64,000 nucleotides of DNA from RYN-230 sp963713815 (GCA_963713815.1 CAVQNH010000017.1:68442-132441), one strand, 5' to 3'. Counted from the stretch's first letter, positions 8,454 to 17,343 are shown. Notes: a model not told the origin generated them from the letters alone. Numbers and translations: made by a program.

Positions 8454-9971
8454 ATGAGTGTTCGGCGGGTGATGGGGACGGAGACCGAGTTCGGTATCTC
8501 GGTCCCCGGTCAGCCTGGGGCTAATGCCATGGTCACTTCGTCCCAGGTCGTCAACGCCTACCAGGCGGCCACCTCGGCCCGGGCCCGGCGGGCGCGGTGG
8601 GATTTCGAGGAGGAGAACCCGCTGCGGGACGCGCGCGGATTCGACCTGGCCCGGGAGTCCGCGGACGCCACCCAGCTGACCGACGAGGATCTCGGCCTGG
8701 CCAACGTGATACTGACCAACGGGGCCCGGCTGTACGTGGATCATGCGCACCCGGAGTACTCCGCGCCCGAGTGCACCAACCCGCTCGCGGCGGTCATCTG
8801 GGACAAGGCGGGGGAGCGGGTCATGGCGGAGGCGGCGGCCAAGGCGGCCACCGTGCCCGGCAGCCAGCCCATCCAGCTCTACAAGAACAACACCGACAAC
8901 AAGGGCGCCTCGTACGGCTGCCACGAGAACTACCTGATGCGCCGGGCCACGCCGTTCGCGGACATCGTCCGGCACCTCACCCCGTTCTTCGTGTCCCGGC
9001 AGGTGGTCTGCGGGGCCGGGCGGGTGGGCCTGGGTGCGGACGGGCGCGAGGACGGCTTCCAGATCAGCCAGCGCGCCGACTTCTTCGAGGTCGAGGTGGG
9101 CCTGGAAACCACGCTGAAGCGGCCCATCATCAACACCCGGGATGAGCCGCACGCCGACCCGGAGAAATACCGCCGGCTGCACGTGATCATCGGCGACGCG
9201 AACATGAGCGAGGTCAGCACCTATCTCAAGCTCGGCACCACGGCGCTGGTCCTGGCCATGATCGAGGACAAGTTCCTCGGCGGTGACCTGTCGATCGACT
9301 CGCCGGTGGCCGAGCTCCGGTCCATCTCGCACGATCCGTCCTGCCGCCATCTGGTCACCTTGCGGGACGGCCGGAAGATGACCGGCGTCCAGCTGCAGAT
9401 GGAATACCTCGAGCTGGCCCGCAAGTACACCGAGGACAAGTTCGGCTCTGACGTCGATGACATGACCGCGGACGTGCTGGCCCGCTGGGAATCCGTGCTG
9501 ACCAGGCTGGCCGAGGACCCGATGCTGGCGTCCCGTGAACTGGACTGGGTGGCCAAGCTGGAACTGCTCGAGGGCTACCGGACCCGGGAAGGGCTGGCCT
9601 GGGGCCATCCCAAGCTCCAGCTCGTGGACCTGCAGTATTCCGACGTGCGGTCCGCCCGGGGGCTGTACAACCGGCTCGTCGCCCGCGGCCGGATGGTGCA
9701 GCTCGTCTCGGAGGAGGACGTGGCCCGGGCCATCGACTCCCCGCCGGAAGACACCCGGGCCTACTTCCGCGGCCGCTGCCTGCAGCAGTACCCGGAGTCG
9801 GTCGCTGCCGCCTCCTGGGACTCGGTGATCTTCGACATTCCCGGCCGGGAGTCGCTGCAGCGGGTGCCGACCCTGGAGCCGCTCCGCGGGACCAAGGCCC
9901 ACGTGGGCGGCCTGCTCGACCGCTGCCGGACCGCTGCCGAGCTCGTCGCCGCCCTCACCGGCCAGAACTGA
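8454..9971 (+). CDS. dop: Depupylase/Pup deamidase Dop
   Basis: Dop deamidates the C-terminal Gln of Pup to Glu and also removes Pup from tagged proteins. The 505-aa protein belongs to the carboxylate-amine ligase (glutamine synthetase-like) fold: N-terminal GTETEFGISVPG contributes the catalytic acidic residues, YGCHENYLM and INTRDEPHADPEKYRRLHVIIGD are family motifs. The stretch between about residues 38 and 75, including ARARRARWDFEEENPLRD, is the Dop-specific loop absent from PafA. It stands directly before pup, as in other actinobacteria, and Pup here ends in Gln, which makes Dop necessary for pupylation. Confidence 0.98.
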   Translation: MSVRRVMGTETEFGISVPGQPGANAMVTSSQVVNAYQAATSARARRARWDFEEENPLRDARGFDLARESADATQLTDEDLGLANVILTNGARLYVDHAHPEYSAPECTNPLAAVIWDKAGERVMAEAAAKAATVPGSQPIQLYKNNTDNKGASYGCHENYLMRRATPFADIVRHLTPFFVSRQVVCGAGRVGLGADGREDGFQISQRADFFEVEVGLETTLKRPIINTRDEPHADPEKYRRLHVIIGDANMSEVSTYLKLGTTALVLAMIEDKFLGGDLSIDSPVAELRSISHDPSCRHLVTLRDGRKMTGVQLQMEYLELARKYTEDKFGSDVDDMTADVLARWESVLTRLAEDPMLASRELDWVAKLELLEGYRTREGLAWGHPKLQLVDLQYSDVRSARGLYNRLVARGRMVQLVSEEDVARAIDSPPEDTRAYFRGRCLQQYPESVAAASWDSVIFDIPGRESLQRVPTLEPLRGTKAHVGGLLDRCRTAAELVAALTGQN

Positions 9972-10128
9972 CCCCCGGCCCAGGCTCCTGCTGCGGCCTG
10001 GTGAGGCCCGGCCGCGAGGGCATTATTGAGCCGCCTGATCCCGATGCCCGATTTCAGGGTTGGACAGGCCATCGGCAGGCGAGGATACGGTTAAGCCGAG
10101 AACGACCCTGTAGCACGGAGGTTTCGGC

Positions 10129-10338
10129 ATGGCGACAAAGGACACTGGCGGTCAGCGGCAGGCCTCGAAGCGCACCGAGGACACCGAGGAGGCGGAGCCG
10201 CAGGCCTCGGGTGACGTCAAGGAGCGCCAGGAGAAGCTGGCCGACGACGTAGACGCGATCCTGGACGAGATCGACGAGGTGCTCGAGGAGAACGCCGAGG
10301 AGTTCGTCCGCTCATACGTGCAGAAGGGCGGCCAGTAA
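10129..10338 (+). CDS. pup: Prokaryotic ubiquitin-like protein Pup
   Basis: Pup is the small, intrinsically disordered tag that PafA attaches to lysines of target proteins. The 69-residue product is acidic, with a helical ARC-binding part (about 30-60, ERQEKLADDVDAILDEIDEVLEE) and the hallmark end VQKGGQ. The terminal Gln means it must be deamidated by Dop before ligation. It is slightly longer than the 60-64 residues of many Pups because of the N-terminal charged stretch. ATG follows a good GGAGG site 7 bases upstream. It precedes prcB by 159 bp. Confidence 0.98.
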   Translation: MATKDTGGQRQASKRTEDTEEAEPQASGDVKERQEKLADDVDAILDEIDEVLEENAEEFVRSYVQKGGQ

Positions 10339-10448
10339 GGGCTGCCCGCCCGAGCACGGTCAACAGCCACAGACCACAAGGCGCGCCCGGCCCGGCCGGG
10401 TTCGCCCTGGGCTGACAAGCCAGACGCGCGGCGGGGGCCTGGCCGCAG

Positions 10449-10454
10449 TAGGGT
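10449..10454 (+). promoter_or_regulatory. Possible -10 box upstream of prcB
   Basis: TAGGGT lies 44 bases before the prcB start in the 159-bp pup-prcB gap; a GGGAGG ribosome site follows near 10484. No good -35 box is visible at 17 bases, so this is only a candidate for separate prcBA transcription. Confidence 0.25.
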
Positions 10455-10497
10455 CAAGGTCAGGTAAGCAGGCGCGGACTAACCGGGAGGACTGGGC

Positions 10498-11415
10498 GTG
10501 GGTTCTGGCTTCTTTGCCGGAAGGTTCATTGCGGCGTGCATGGACGCTGGCACATCGTCATTCGCTGACCTTGTCGCTGACTGCGCTCCGGAATTGCTCC
10601 CGGGGGCCGGCGCTGTGGCGGCCGCCCGGCTGGGCGGTACCGCGGGGGCCACGGGCGCCTCGCCCGGCGGCGGGGGCGAGGGCGCCGGCCCCCAGTTGCC
10701 CCACGGGACCACGATCGTGGCCGCCCGGTTCGCGGACGGCGTGGTCATGGCCGGTGACCGGCGGTCCACCGCGGGCAACATGATCGCCCAGCGGGACATC
10801 GAGAAGGTGTTCCGCAGCGATGACTACTCCGCCGTCGGCATCGCGGGCGTGGCCGGGATCGGGCTGGAGCTGGTCCGGCTGTTCCAGCTGGAGCTGGAGC
10901 ACTACGAGAAGCTCGAGGGCCGGACGCTGTCCCTGGAGGGCAAGGCGAACCGGCTGGCCGCGTTCGTCCGCGGCAACCTGGGCGCGGCCATGCAGGGCCT
11001 GGTGGTCGTGCCGCTGTTCGCGGGCTGGGACGAGGACGCCGGGCGGGGCCGGATCTTCAGCTACGACGTGGCCGGCGGGCGGTACGAGGAGCGTCCCTAC
11101 GCCGCCATCGGGTCGGGGTCGATCTTCGCCAAGGGATCGCTCAAGAAGCTGTACACCGAGGGCATGCCCGACCGGGCCGTGGTCCTGGCCCTCATGCAGG
11201 CCCTGTACGACGCGGCCGACGACGACTCGGCGACCGGCGGGCCGGACCTGGCCCGGCAGATCTACCCGGTGGTGGCGATGATCACCGCCGACGGGTTCCG
11301 CCGCCTCTCGGACGCGGAGACGGGCGAGTACGCCCGGGCCGTCGTGGAGGAGCGGACGAGGCAGCCTTCGGGGCCGGTCGTCGCCCTGAACCCGCCGCCC
11401 AGCCTGAGCGGATGA
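10498..11415 (+). CDS. prcB: 20S proteasome beta subunit PrcB
   Basis: This is the proteolytic subunit of the 20S core. The 305-aa precursor has a propeptide of 70 residues that ends in PHG, cleaved before Thr71 of TTIVAARFADGVVMAGDRR, giving the N-terminal threonine nucleophile. Lys in the GDRR region and the conserved GSGSIFAKGSL segment fit Ntn hydrolases of proteasome beta type. The propeptide is Gly/Ala-rich and of typical actinobacterial length. GTG start after GGGAGG; prcA follows 65 bp later. The mature subunit would be about 235 aa. Confidence 0.98.
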   Translation: MGSGFFAGRFIAACMDAGTSSFADLVADCAPELLPGAGAVAAARLGGTAGATGASPGGGGEGAGPQLPHGTTIVAARFADGVVMAGDRRSTAGNMIAQRDIEKVFRSDDYSAVGIAGVAGIGLELVRLFQLELEHYEKLEGRTLSLEGKANRLAAFVRGNLGAAMQGLVVVPLFAGWDEDAGRGRIFSYDVAGGRYEERPYAAIGSGSIFAKGSLKKLYTEGMPDRAVVLALMQALYDAADDDSATGGPDLARQIYPVVAMITADGFRRLSDAETGEYARAVVEERTRQPSGPVVALNPPPSLSG

Positions 11416-11480
11416 CCTGCACTACCGCGTGACCAGCCGCCATTCCGAGTAGCGCCGTTACGAGTAGGGGTAAAGCTGCG

Positions 11481-12281
11481 GTGAGTATGCCGTTCTACGT
11501 CTCGCCTGAGCAGGCGATGAAGGACAAGGCGGATTACGCCCGGAAGGGCATCGCCCGTGGCCGCAGCGGGGTGGTGATCCAGTACGACGGGGGCATCCTG
11601 TTCGTGGCGCCGAACCCGTCCAGCGCCCTGCACAAGATCAGCGAGATCTACGACCGCATCGGGTTCGCCGCGGTCGGGCGCTACAACGAGTTCGAGAACC
11701 TGCGCAAGGCCGGGGTCCGGTACGCGGACTACACCGGGTATCAGTACGACCGCAGTGACGTCACCGCCCGCGGCCTGGCCAACTGGTACGCCCAGATCCT
11801 GGGCCAGTTCTTCACCGAGAGCAACAAGCCCTTCGAGGTGGAGCTGGTGGTGGGCGAGGTCGGCGAGGCGCCCGCCGATGATCAGATCTACCGGATCACC
11901 TTCGACGGCTCGGTGGCCGAGGAGCACGGCTTCGTGGCCATGGGCGGCCAGGCCGACCAGGTGGCGGCGGTGCTGAAGGACCACTACGAGGACGGCCTGC
12001 CGCTGGTCCGGGCCCTGGGGGCCGCGATCGCGGGCCTGGCGGGCCAGGGCGGCCAGCCCAACGGCAACGGCAACAGCACCGAGCTGAGCGCCAGCCAGCT
12101 GGAAGTGGGCCTCCTGGACCGGACCCGGGCTCACCGGACGTTCCGCCGGCTGACCGGGCCACGCCTCGAGGTCCTGCTGGCCGAGGCCGCGGCTGATGAG
12201 GGAACGGGCACAGTCTCCCCGGCGGCGGACGAACCGCAGCCCGGCGAGGCCGCCAGCCCCGACGAGGGCGTGACCCCGTAG
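11481..12281 (+). CDS. prcA: 20S proteasome alpha subunit PrcA
   Basis: Alpha subunits form the outer gated rings that dock ARC. The 266-aa protein starts at GTG 11481 or ATG 11487 (both give a short N-terminus before PFYVSPEQAMKDKADYARKGIARGRS, the alpha-ring start). Proteasome fold motifs IQYDGGILFVAPNPSS and ISEIYDRIGFAAVGRYNEFE are intact. The last 60 residues are a disordered Ala/Glu/Pro tail common in actinobacterial PrcA. It is cotranscribed with prcB. An inverted repeat with CCCCG/CGGGG arms lies about 46 bases after the stop. Confidence 0.98.
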   Translation: MSMPFYVSPEQAMKDKADYARKGIARGRSGVVIQYDGGILFVAPNPSSALHKISEIYDRIGFAAVGRYNEFENLRKAGVRYADYTGYQYDRSDVTARGLANWYAQILGQFFTESNKPFEVELVVGEVGEAPADDQIYRITFDGSVAEEHGFVAMGGQADQVAAVLKDHYEDGLPLVRALGAAIAGLAGQGGQPNGNGNSTELSASQLEVGLLDRTRAHRTFRRLTGPRLEVLLAEAAADEGTGTVSPAADEPQPGEAASPDEGVTP

Positions 12282-12327
12282 CGGCAGGCGCCGCTCCTCA
12301 GGACTGGACTCTGATGGCCGTGTGTCA

Positions 12328-12341
12328 CCCCGGTCACGGGG
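12328..12341. other. Inverted repeat CCCCG-GTCA-CGGGG after prcA
   Basis: A perfect 5-bp inverted repeat with a 4-base loop lies between prcA and the dehydrogenase gene. It has no T-run, so it may be a weak terminator or part of the promoter region of the next gene. Confidence 0.3.
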
Positions 12342-12349
12342 ACCCTGTC

Positions 12350-12378
12350 TTGACAGCCGCCCATGGACCTACGTTGAA
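12350..12378 (+). promoter_or_regulatory. Candidate promoter of the aldehyde dehydrogenase gene
   Basis: TTGACA at 12350-12355 is a full consensus -35 box. GTTGAA (12373-12378, 17-base spacing) or TTGAAT one base further could be the -10 box. A LacI-type operator begins 16 bases further downstream, well placed to block initiation or elongation. Confidence 0.45.
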
Positions 12379-12393
12379 TCGTGCTGGACATCA

Positions 12394-12407
12394 TGCTAAC
12401 GATTGCA
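12394..12407. promoter_or_regulatory. LacI-type operator-like site before the aldehyde dehydrogenase gene
   Basis: TGCTAACGATTGCA is an imperfect 14-bp palindrome with the central CG typical of LacI-family operators. It matches the consensus of four other sites around 44.2, 45.5 and 57.0 kb (12-13 of 14 bases against TGCAAACGATTGCA). It lies 95 bases before the GTG at 12502. Confidence 0.55.
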
Positions 12408-12501
12408 GGCCGTCGGCCTCAGGAGACCGCTCTCGGCTGGACTCCGGGGTCGGGATCCCCTGTAATGTCGTGGTTGTGCGCAGCAAGACCTTGGAGGATG
12501 A

Positions 12502-13974
12502 GTGACCGGCACCATGGCGGACCTGGCGGCCACGACGGGAATTGACGTGCCCACCGGGCTGCTGATCGGCGGGCAGTGGACCAAGGGCCGTGACGGCGGG
12601 CTGATCGGCGTGACCGACCCGGCCACCGAGGAGACTATCGCGGAAGTGGCCGACGCGACGGCCGAGGACACGCTCGACGCGGTCAGCGCCGCCTCGGCCG
12701 CGCTGCCCGGCTGGGCCGCGACCGCGCCCCGCGAGCGGGCCGAGTGCCTGCGCCGCGCCTGGTCGCTGATGATCGCCAAGTCGGACTCGCTGGCCCGGCT
12801 GATGGTCCTGGAGAACGGCAAGGCCCTGCCGGACGCCCGGGCCGAGGTCACGTACGCCGCCGAGTTCTTCCGCTGGTACGCGGAGGAGGCGGTCCGGGTC
12901 GAGGGCTCGGTGCTCACCGCCCCGTCCGGCGCCAACCGCATCATTGTCACGCGGCAGCCGGTGGGTGTCAGCGTGCTCATCACCCCGTGGAATTTCCCGG
13001 CCGCGATGGCGACCCGGAAGATCGGGCCGGCCCTGGCCGCCGGCTGCACCGTGGTCCTCAAGCCGGCCAAGGAGACGCCGCTGACCGCGCTCGCGGTGGC
13101 GCAGATCCTGCAGGAGGCGGGTGTCCCGGACGGCGTGGTCAACGTGGTGACCACCTCCTCGGCGAGCCGGTTCAGCGAGACCGTGCTGGCCGACCCCCGG
13201 GTCCGGAAGCTGTCCTTCACCGGGTCCACCGAGGTCGGGCGGGTGCTGCTGAAGGCCGCGGCGAACCGGGTCATCAACTGCTCGATGGAACTGGGCGGCA
13301 ACGCCCCCTTCCTGGTCTTCGAGGACGCCGATATCAGCGCGGCCCTGGATGGCGCCTTCCTGGCCAAGATGCGCAACGGCGGGGAGGCGTGCACCGCCGC
13401 CAACCGGTTCTACGTGCACGAGGCCGTCGCCGACGAGTTCACGGCGGCCTTCGCGGCCCGGCTCGAGGCACTCAGGGTCGGCCCGGGCCTGGACGACGGC
13501 ACTGAGCTGGGCCCGCTGGTCAATGAGGACACCCGGTCCAAGGTGGCCAGCCTGGTGGACGAGGCCACCAGCGCAGGCAGCCGCGTGGTCACCGGCGGCT
13601 CGGCCCCGGACCGCCGCGGCTACTTCTACGCTCCCACCGTGCTGGACAACGTGCCGCCGGGCGCGGGCATCCTGGACGAGGAGATCTTCGGCCCGGTCGC
13701 CCCCATTGTCCGGTTCAGCTCGGAGTCCGACGCGGTCACCTGGGCCAACAACACCGAGTACGGGCTGGTGTCCTACGTGTACACCCGCGACCTGCGCCGC
13801 TCGCTCCGGGTGGCCGAGGCCCTGGAGGCCGGGATGATCGGCATCAACCGGGGCGTGGTGTCCGACCCGGCGGCCCCGTTCGGCGGGGTCAAGCAGTCCG
13901 GGATCGGCCGTGAGGGAGGCCACGACGGCTTGCTGGAGTTCACCGAGACCAAGTACATCGCCGTGGACTGGTGA
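12502..13974 (+). CDS. NAD(P)-dependent succinate-semialdehyde-type dehydrogenase
   Basis: This aldehyde dehydrogenase of 490 aa most resembles actinobacterial succinate-semialdehyde dehydrogenases (GabD): catalytic Cys297 in GGEACTAANRFYVH, general base Glu263 in MELGGNAPF, and the cofactor segment TPWNFPAAMATRKIGPALAAGC with STEVGR. It oxidises a semialdehyde to the acid, possibly succinate or alpha-ketoglutarate semialdehyde; sequence alone does not separate these. Start GTG after GGAGG. It stands between prcA and pafA but has its own promoter-like box and an operator of the LacI regulon found 32 kb away, so it is probably regulated independently of the proteasome genes. Confidence 0.9.
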   Translation: MTGTMADLAATTGIDVPTGLLIGGQWTKGRDGGLIGVTDPATEETIAEVADATAEDTLDAVSAASAALPGWAATAPRERAECLRRAWSLMIAKSDSLARLMVLENGKALPDARAEVTYAAEFFRWYAEEAVRVEGSVLTAPSGANRIIVTRQPVGVSVLITPWNFPAAMATRKIGPALAAGCTVVLKPAKETPLTALAVAQILQEAGVPDGVVNVVTTSSASRFSETVLADPRVRKLSFTGSTEVGRVLLKAAANRVINCSMELGGNAPFLVFEDADISAALDGAFLAKMRNGGEACTAANRFYVHEAVADEFTAAFAARLEALRVGPGLDDGTELGPLVNEDTRSKVASLVDEATSAGSRVVTGGSAPDRRGYFYAPTVLDNVPPGAGILDEEIFGPVAPIVRFSSESDAVTWANNTEYGLVSYVYTRDLRRSLRVAEALEAGMIGINRGVVSDPAAPFGGVKQSGIGREGGHDGLLEFTETKYIAVDW

Positions 13975-14075
13975 CGCCACGCGTGGAGACCGGGGCGCGC
14001 GCGGCGACACGCTCCATGAGCCACCCCACCTGGTGCGGTCTCCCGCGGCCGTGCCGTAGGGTCTGGTGAGCGACC

Positions 14076-15434
14076 ATGGACAGACGAATCTTCGGGCTTG
14101 AGAACGAGTACGGGGTCACCTGCACCTTCCGCGGCAGCCGCCGGCTGTCCCCGGACGAGGTAGCCAGGTACCTCTTCCGCCGTGTGGTCTCCTGGGGCCG
14201 CAGCAGCAACGTGTTCCTGCGCAACGGCGCACGGCTCTACCTCGACGTGGGCAGTCATCCCGAGTACGCCACCCCCGAGTGCGACAACATCCTCGACCTG
14301 GTGGTGCACGACAAGGCGGGCGAGCGGATCCTCGAGGGCCTGCTGGTGGACGCGGACCGGCGGCTGCGCGAGGAAGGCATCGCCGGCGACATCTACCTGT
14401 TCAAGAACAACACCGACTCGGCGGGCAACTCCTACGGCTGCCACGAGAACTACCTGGTGGGCCGCCACGGCGAGTTCGGCCGGCTGGCCGACATCCTGAT
14501 CCCGTTCCTGGTCACCCGGCAGGTGATCTGCGGCGCCGGGAAGGTACTGCAGACTCCCCGCGGCGCGGTGTACTGCGTCAGCCAGCGCGCCGAGCACATC
14601 TGGGAGGGCGTGTCCTCGGCTACCACCCGGTCCCGGCCGATCATCAACACCCGCGACGAGCCGCACGCGGACGCGGAGCGGTTCCGCCGGCTGCATGTGA
14701 TCGTCGGGGACTCCAACATGAGCGAGACCACCATGCTGCTCAAGGTCGGCGCGACCGACCTGGTCCTGCGGATGGTGGAGGCGGGCATAGTCATGCGCGA
14801 CCTGACCCTGGAGAACCCGATCCGGGCCATCCGGGACGTCAGCCACGACATGACCGGCCGCCGTAAGGTCCGGCTGGCCAACGGGCGCGAGGCCAGCGCC
14901 CTGGACATCCAGCGTGAGTACCTGGCCAAGGCCAAGGACTTCACCGACCGGCGCGGGGCCGACGCGGTCACCCAGCGGGTGCTGGACCTGTGGGAGCGCA
15001 CCCTGCATGCGGTGGATACCGGCAACTTCGGGCTGGTTGACCGGGAGATCGACTGGATCACCAAGTACCAGCTGATCGAGCGGTACCGCGGCAAGCACGA
15101 CCTGCCGCTCTCCTCGCCCCGGGTGGCCCAGCTCGACCTGGCGTACCACGACGTGCACCGTGGCCGCGGGCTGTACTACCTGCTGCAGCGGCGCGGGGCG
15201 GTGGCCCGGACGGCGCGGGACATCGACATCTTCGAGGCCAAGTCGGTCCCCCCGCAGACCACCCGGGCCCGGCTGCGCGGCGAGTTCATCCGCCGCGCAC
15301 AGGAGCGGCGCCGGGACTTCACCGTGGACTGGGTCCACCTCAAGCTCAACGACCAGGCGCAGCGGACCGTCCTGTGCAAGGACCCGTTCCGGGCCGTGGA
15401 TGAGCGGGTGGAGAAGCTCATCGCAGGTATGTAG
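14076..15434 (+). CDS. pafA: Pup-protein ligase PafA
   Basis: PafA joins the C-terminal Glu of Pup to lysine side chains using ATP. The 452-aa protein opens with MDRRIFGLENEYGVTCTF, holding the metal/ATP-binding Glu and catalytic region, and keeps YGCHENYLV, INTRDEPHADAERFRRLHVIVGDSNMSE and EIDWITKYQLIERYRGKHDLP. It lacks the Dop-specific loop, which separates it from Dop. A TAGGGT box 13 bases before the ATG could drive it. Its last codons lie in the first unit of a 35-bp direct repeat that continues past the stop (15399-15501). Confidence 0.98.
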   Translation: MDRRIFGLENEYGVTCTFRGSRRLSPDEVARYLFRRVVSWGRSSNVFLRNGARLYLDVGSHPEYATPECDNILDLVVHDKAGERILEGLLVDADRRLREEGIAGDIYLFKNNTDSAGNSYGCHENYLVGRHGEFGRLADILIPFLVTRQVICGAGKVLQTPRGAVYCVSQRAEHIWEGVSSATTRSRPIINTRDEPHADAERFRRLHVIVGDSNMSETTMLLKVGATDLVLRMVEAGIVMRDLTLENPIRAIRDVSHDMTGRRKVRLANGREASALDIQREYLAKAKDFTDRRGADAVTQRVLDLWERTLHAVDTGNFGLVDREIDWITKYQLIERYRGKHDLPLSSPRVAQLDLAYHDVHRGRGLYYLLQRRGAVARTARDIDIFEAKSVPPQTTRARLRGEFIRRAQERRRDFTVDWVHLKLNDQAQRTVLCKDPFRAVDERVEKLIAGM

Positions 15435-15501
15435 ATGAGCGGGTGAAGAAGCTCATCGCAGGTGGTAGCCGAGCGGGTGGAGAAGCTCAGCGCAGGCTTG
15501 G
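15399..15501 (+). repeat. Triplicated 34/35-bp repeat spanning the pafA 3' end
   Basis: Copies begin at 15399, 15434 and 15468. Each contains GAGCGGGTG-(G/A)AGAAGCTCA and GCAGG. The first copy is the C-terminal coding end of pafA with its TAG; the second and third are non-coding remnants, the third with more changes. This looks like duplication of the gene end. Confidence 0.85.
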
Positions 15502-15749
15502 AGTTTCCGCAACGAATCTTTCGGGCAACTGACGCCGTCACCCAGCTGTGAATTTGCTGAAAATCGGCGGAGCGCCTTTCCGCTGCGGTGCTGCGCCGCA
15601 GGCGCCCCCGGCGTTCAGGCGCCCGGCCCGTTCCTTGTGGATTGGTCCAGATACCGTAATGGTCTCGCAGCGGAACCTGCGCACTGTGGTTCGTTCATGC
15701 CGGTAGGCTGGCGTCGCTTCAACCTCGGACATGACAAGGTTCCCTTTCT
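15502..15749 (+). other. Non-coding spacer between pafA repeats and the FKBP gene
   Basis: No gene was found here. The stretch is less GC-rich at 15535-15560, contains GC-rich imperfect inverted repeats around 15590-15630 (CTGCGCCGCAGGCGCC region) that could act as a terminator, and a TAGGCT -10-like box at 15704-15709 about 40 bases before the lipoprotein start. Confidence 0.5.
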
Positions 15750-16703
15750 ATGCGACGCATTGCCGCCCTGCTATCCGTGCCCCTGCTGGCCGTCCTGGCC
15801 CTGGCCGGATGCGGATCCGCCACGTCCTCGTCCACCCCCAGCGTCTCAGTGAAGGGACAGTTCGGCACGAGTCCGGCCGTCACCATCCCGAAGGAGACGG
15901 CCGGGAAAGCGCTGGCCGTGAAGACCCTCGTGAAGGGCAACGGCCCGGCGCTGACCAAGTCGGACGCCTTCGTCGGGAACTACGCCGTGTACATCTGGAA
16001 CGGCAAGACGAGCAAGCTGGCCGAGAGCACGTTCACGACCAAGAGCCCGGCCCTGTTCAGCGGCCAGCTGCTGCCGGGTCTGGAGACCGCCCTGCAGGGC
16101 AAGACGATGGGCAGCCGGGTGCTGGCCGTCATCCCGCCCGCCGAGGGCTACGGCAAGACTGGCAACTCCCAGGCCGGCGTGACCGCCAACGACACGCTGG
16201 TGTTCGTCGTGGACATGATCAAGGAATTCCCGAACACCGCGTCCGCCACGGGGAGCAAGGTGTCCAGCGGCGGCGGTTCGCTGCCCACCGTGACGGCAGG
16301 CAAGTCCGGGGCCGCCCCGACCATCACCATCCCGAAGTCCGGGAAGGCGCCGACCTCGCTGGTGACCAAGACTCTGATCAAGGGCACCGGCCCGGCGGTG
16401 ACCAAGGGGCAGACCGTCGTCAGCCAGTACGTGGGCGTGATCTGGCGGACCGGCAAGGTCTTCGACTCGTCGTGGTCGCGGGGCACGCCGTTCGGGTTCA
16501 CGATCGGCGCCACGCCGAGCCAGGTCATCACGGGCTGGGACAAGGGCCTTATCGGGCAGACCGTGGGCAGCCGGGTCTTGCTGGTCGTCCCGCCCTCCCA
16601 GGGCTACGGGAAGACCGGCAGCTCGCAGGCGGGCATCAAGGGCACGGACACGCTGGTGTTCGTGGTCGACATTCTCGGCGCGGTCAGCCCCGCCACCGGC
16701 TGA
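15750..16703 (+). CDS. FKBP-type peptidyl-prolyl isomerase lipoprotein with two FKBP domains
   Basis: This is an exported proline isomerase/chaperone anchored in the membrane. The 317-aa precursor has a basic n-region, a hydrophobic core and the lipobox LALAGC with Cys21. Two FKBP domains follow: about residues 60-160, with weaker conservation, and about 225-315, with VVSQYVGVIWRTGKVFDSSW, VITGWDKGLIGQTVGSRVLLVVPPSQGYG, typical of an active domain. A Ser/Gly/Thr linker joins them. FKBP genes beside pafA are common in actinobacteria. Lgt, needed for its lipidation, is encoded at 60713. A strong bidirectional hairpin follows the stop. Confidence 0.93.
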   Translation: MRRIAALLSVPLLAVLALAGCGSATSSSTPSVSVKGQFGTSPAVTIPKETAGKALAVKTLVKGNGPALTKSDAFVGNYAVYIWNGKTSKLAESTFTTKSPALFSGQLLPGLETALQGKTMGSRVLAVIPPAEGYGKTGNSQAGVTANDTLVFVVDMIKEFPNTASATGSKVSSGGGSLPTVTAGKSGAAPTITIPKSGKAPTSLVTKTLIKGTGPAVTKGQTVVSQYVGVIWRTGKVFDSSWSRGTPFGFTIGATPSQVITGWDKGLIGQTVGSRVLLVVPPSQGYGKTGSSQAGIKGTDTLVFVVDILGAVSPATG

Positions 16704-16717
16704 TATAGAACGAGAAA

Positions 16718-16758
16718 CCGAAGGCGGGCGGACCGCGTAGGCCGCCCGCCTTCGGTTT
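16718..16758. terminator. Bidirectional Rho-independent-type terminator
   Basis: A perfect 14-bp stem (16718-16731 with 16742-16755, arm CCGAAGGCGGGCGG) with a 10-base loop is followed by TTT on the plus strand and preceded by AAA. It separates the FKBP gene from the convergent DoxX-like gene and suits both. Confidence 0.85.
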
Positions 16759-16899
16759 GCCCGGCCGGTCGCGGGCGAGGCGGGGCGCGCCGCAGGCGTG
16801 TTCCCTCCGAGCCGGCGACTAACCCGGCGCTGCCGCACTCGGCCGGCCTGCCGGGGCGGGCCGTGGGGGTCCGGGGGCTCGGGCCCCCGGGAAACAGCC

Positions 16900-17343
16900 T
16901 CAGTCCTTGCTGGATGAGGCGGACGCGCGGTCGACCACGTCGCTCAGGATCAGGCTGGCGCCGATGCCCAGCAGCCAGGTGTCCTTGGCCAGCGCGATGC
17001 CCTGCTGGGTCGGGCGCAGGCTGCCCTCCTGGCGCATCCCGGGGATCTTGATGTACAGGCCGAGCAGGCCCCCGGAGAACCCGGTCAGGAGCAGGCCGGC
17101 CACTCCGGACGGCACCACCGGCAGCAGCAGGGCGGTTCCGACCGCGACCTCACCCGCGCCGAGCAGCTTGGCGAAGTCCTGCGGCTTCATCGAGCCCAGG
17201 AACGGGTACACGCCGGTCGCCATCTGATGCAGCCCCTGGGCGGTCTGCTCGTCCGCCGACAGTTTGCTCAGGCCGGAATTCAGGATGAAAGCACCCGCGG
17301 CGACGCGGGATGGCATGTCGCGGATGAACGACGCGAGTCGCAT
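16900..17343 (-). CDS. DoxX-like membrane protein
   Basis: The 147-aa product is a small integral membrane protein with about four hydrophobic segments, including LLGAGEVAVGTALLLPVVPSG and the end AKDTWLLGIGASLILSDVV. It resembles the DoxX/DoxD family, whose members are linked to thiol or respiratory oxidoreductase functions, but no redox motif is visible. The start ATG reads MRLASFIRDMPSRVAAGAFILNSGLSKL, matching that group. It is convergent with the FKBP lipoprotein and shares its terminator. The precise role is unknown. Confidence 0.75.
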   Translation of the reverse strand: MRLASFIRDMPSRVAAGAFILNSGLSKLSADEQTAQGLHQMATGVYPFLGSMKPQDFAKLLGAGEVAVGTALLLPVVPSGVAGLLLTGFSGGLLGLYIKIPGMRQEGSLRPTQQGIALAKDTWLLGIGASLILSDVVDRASASSSKD

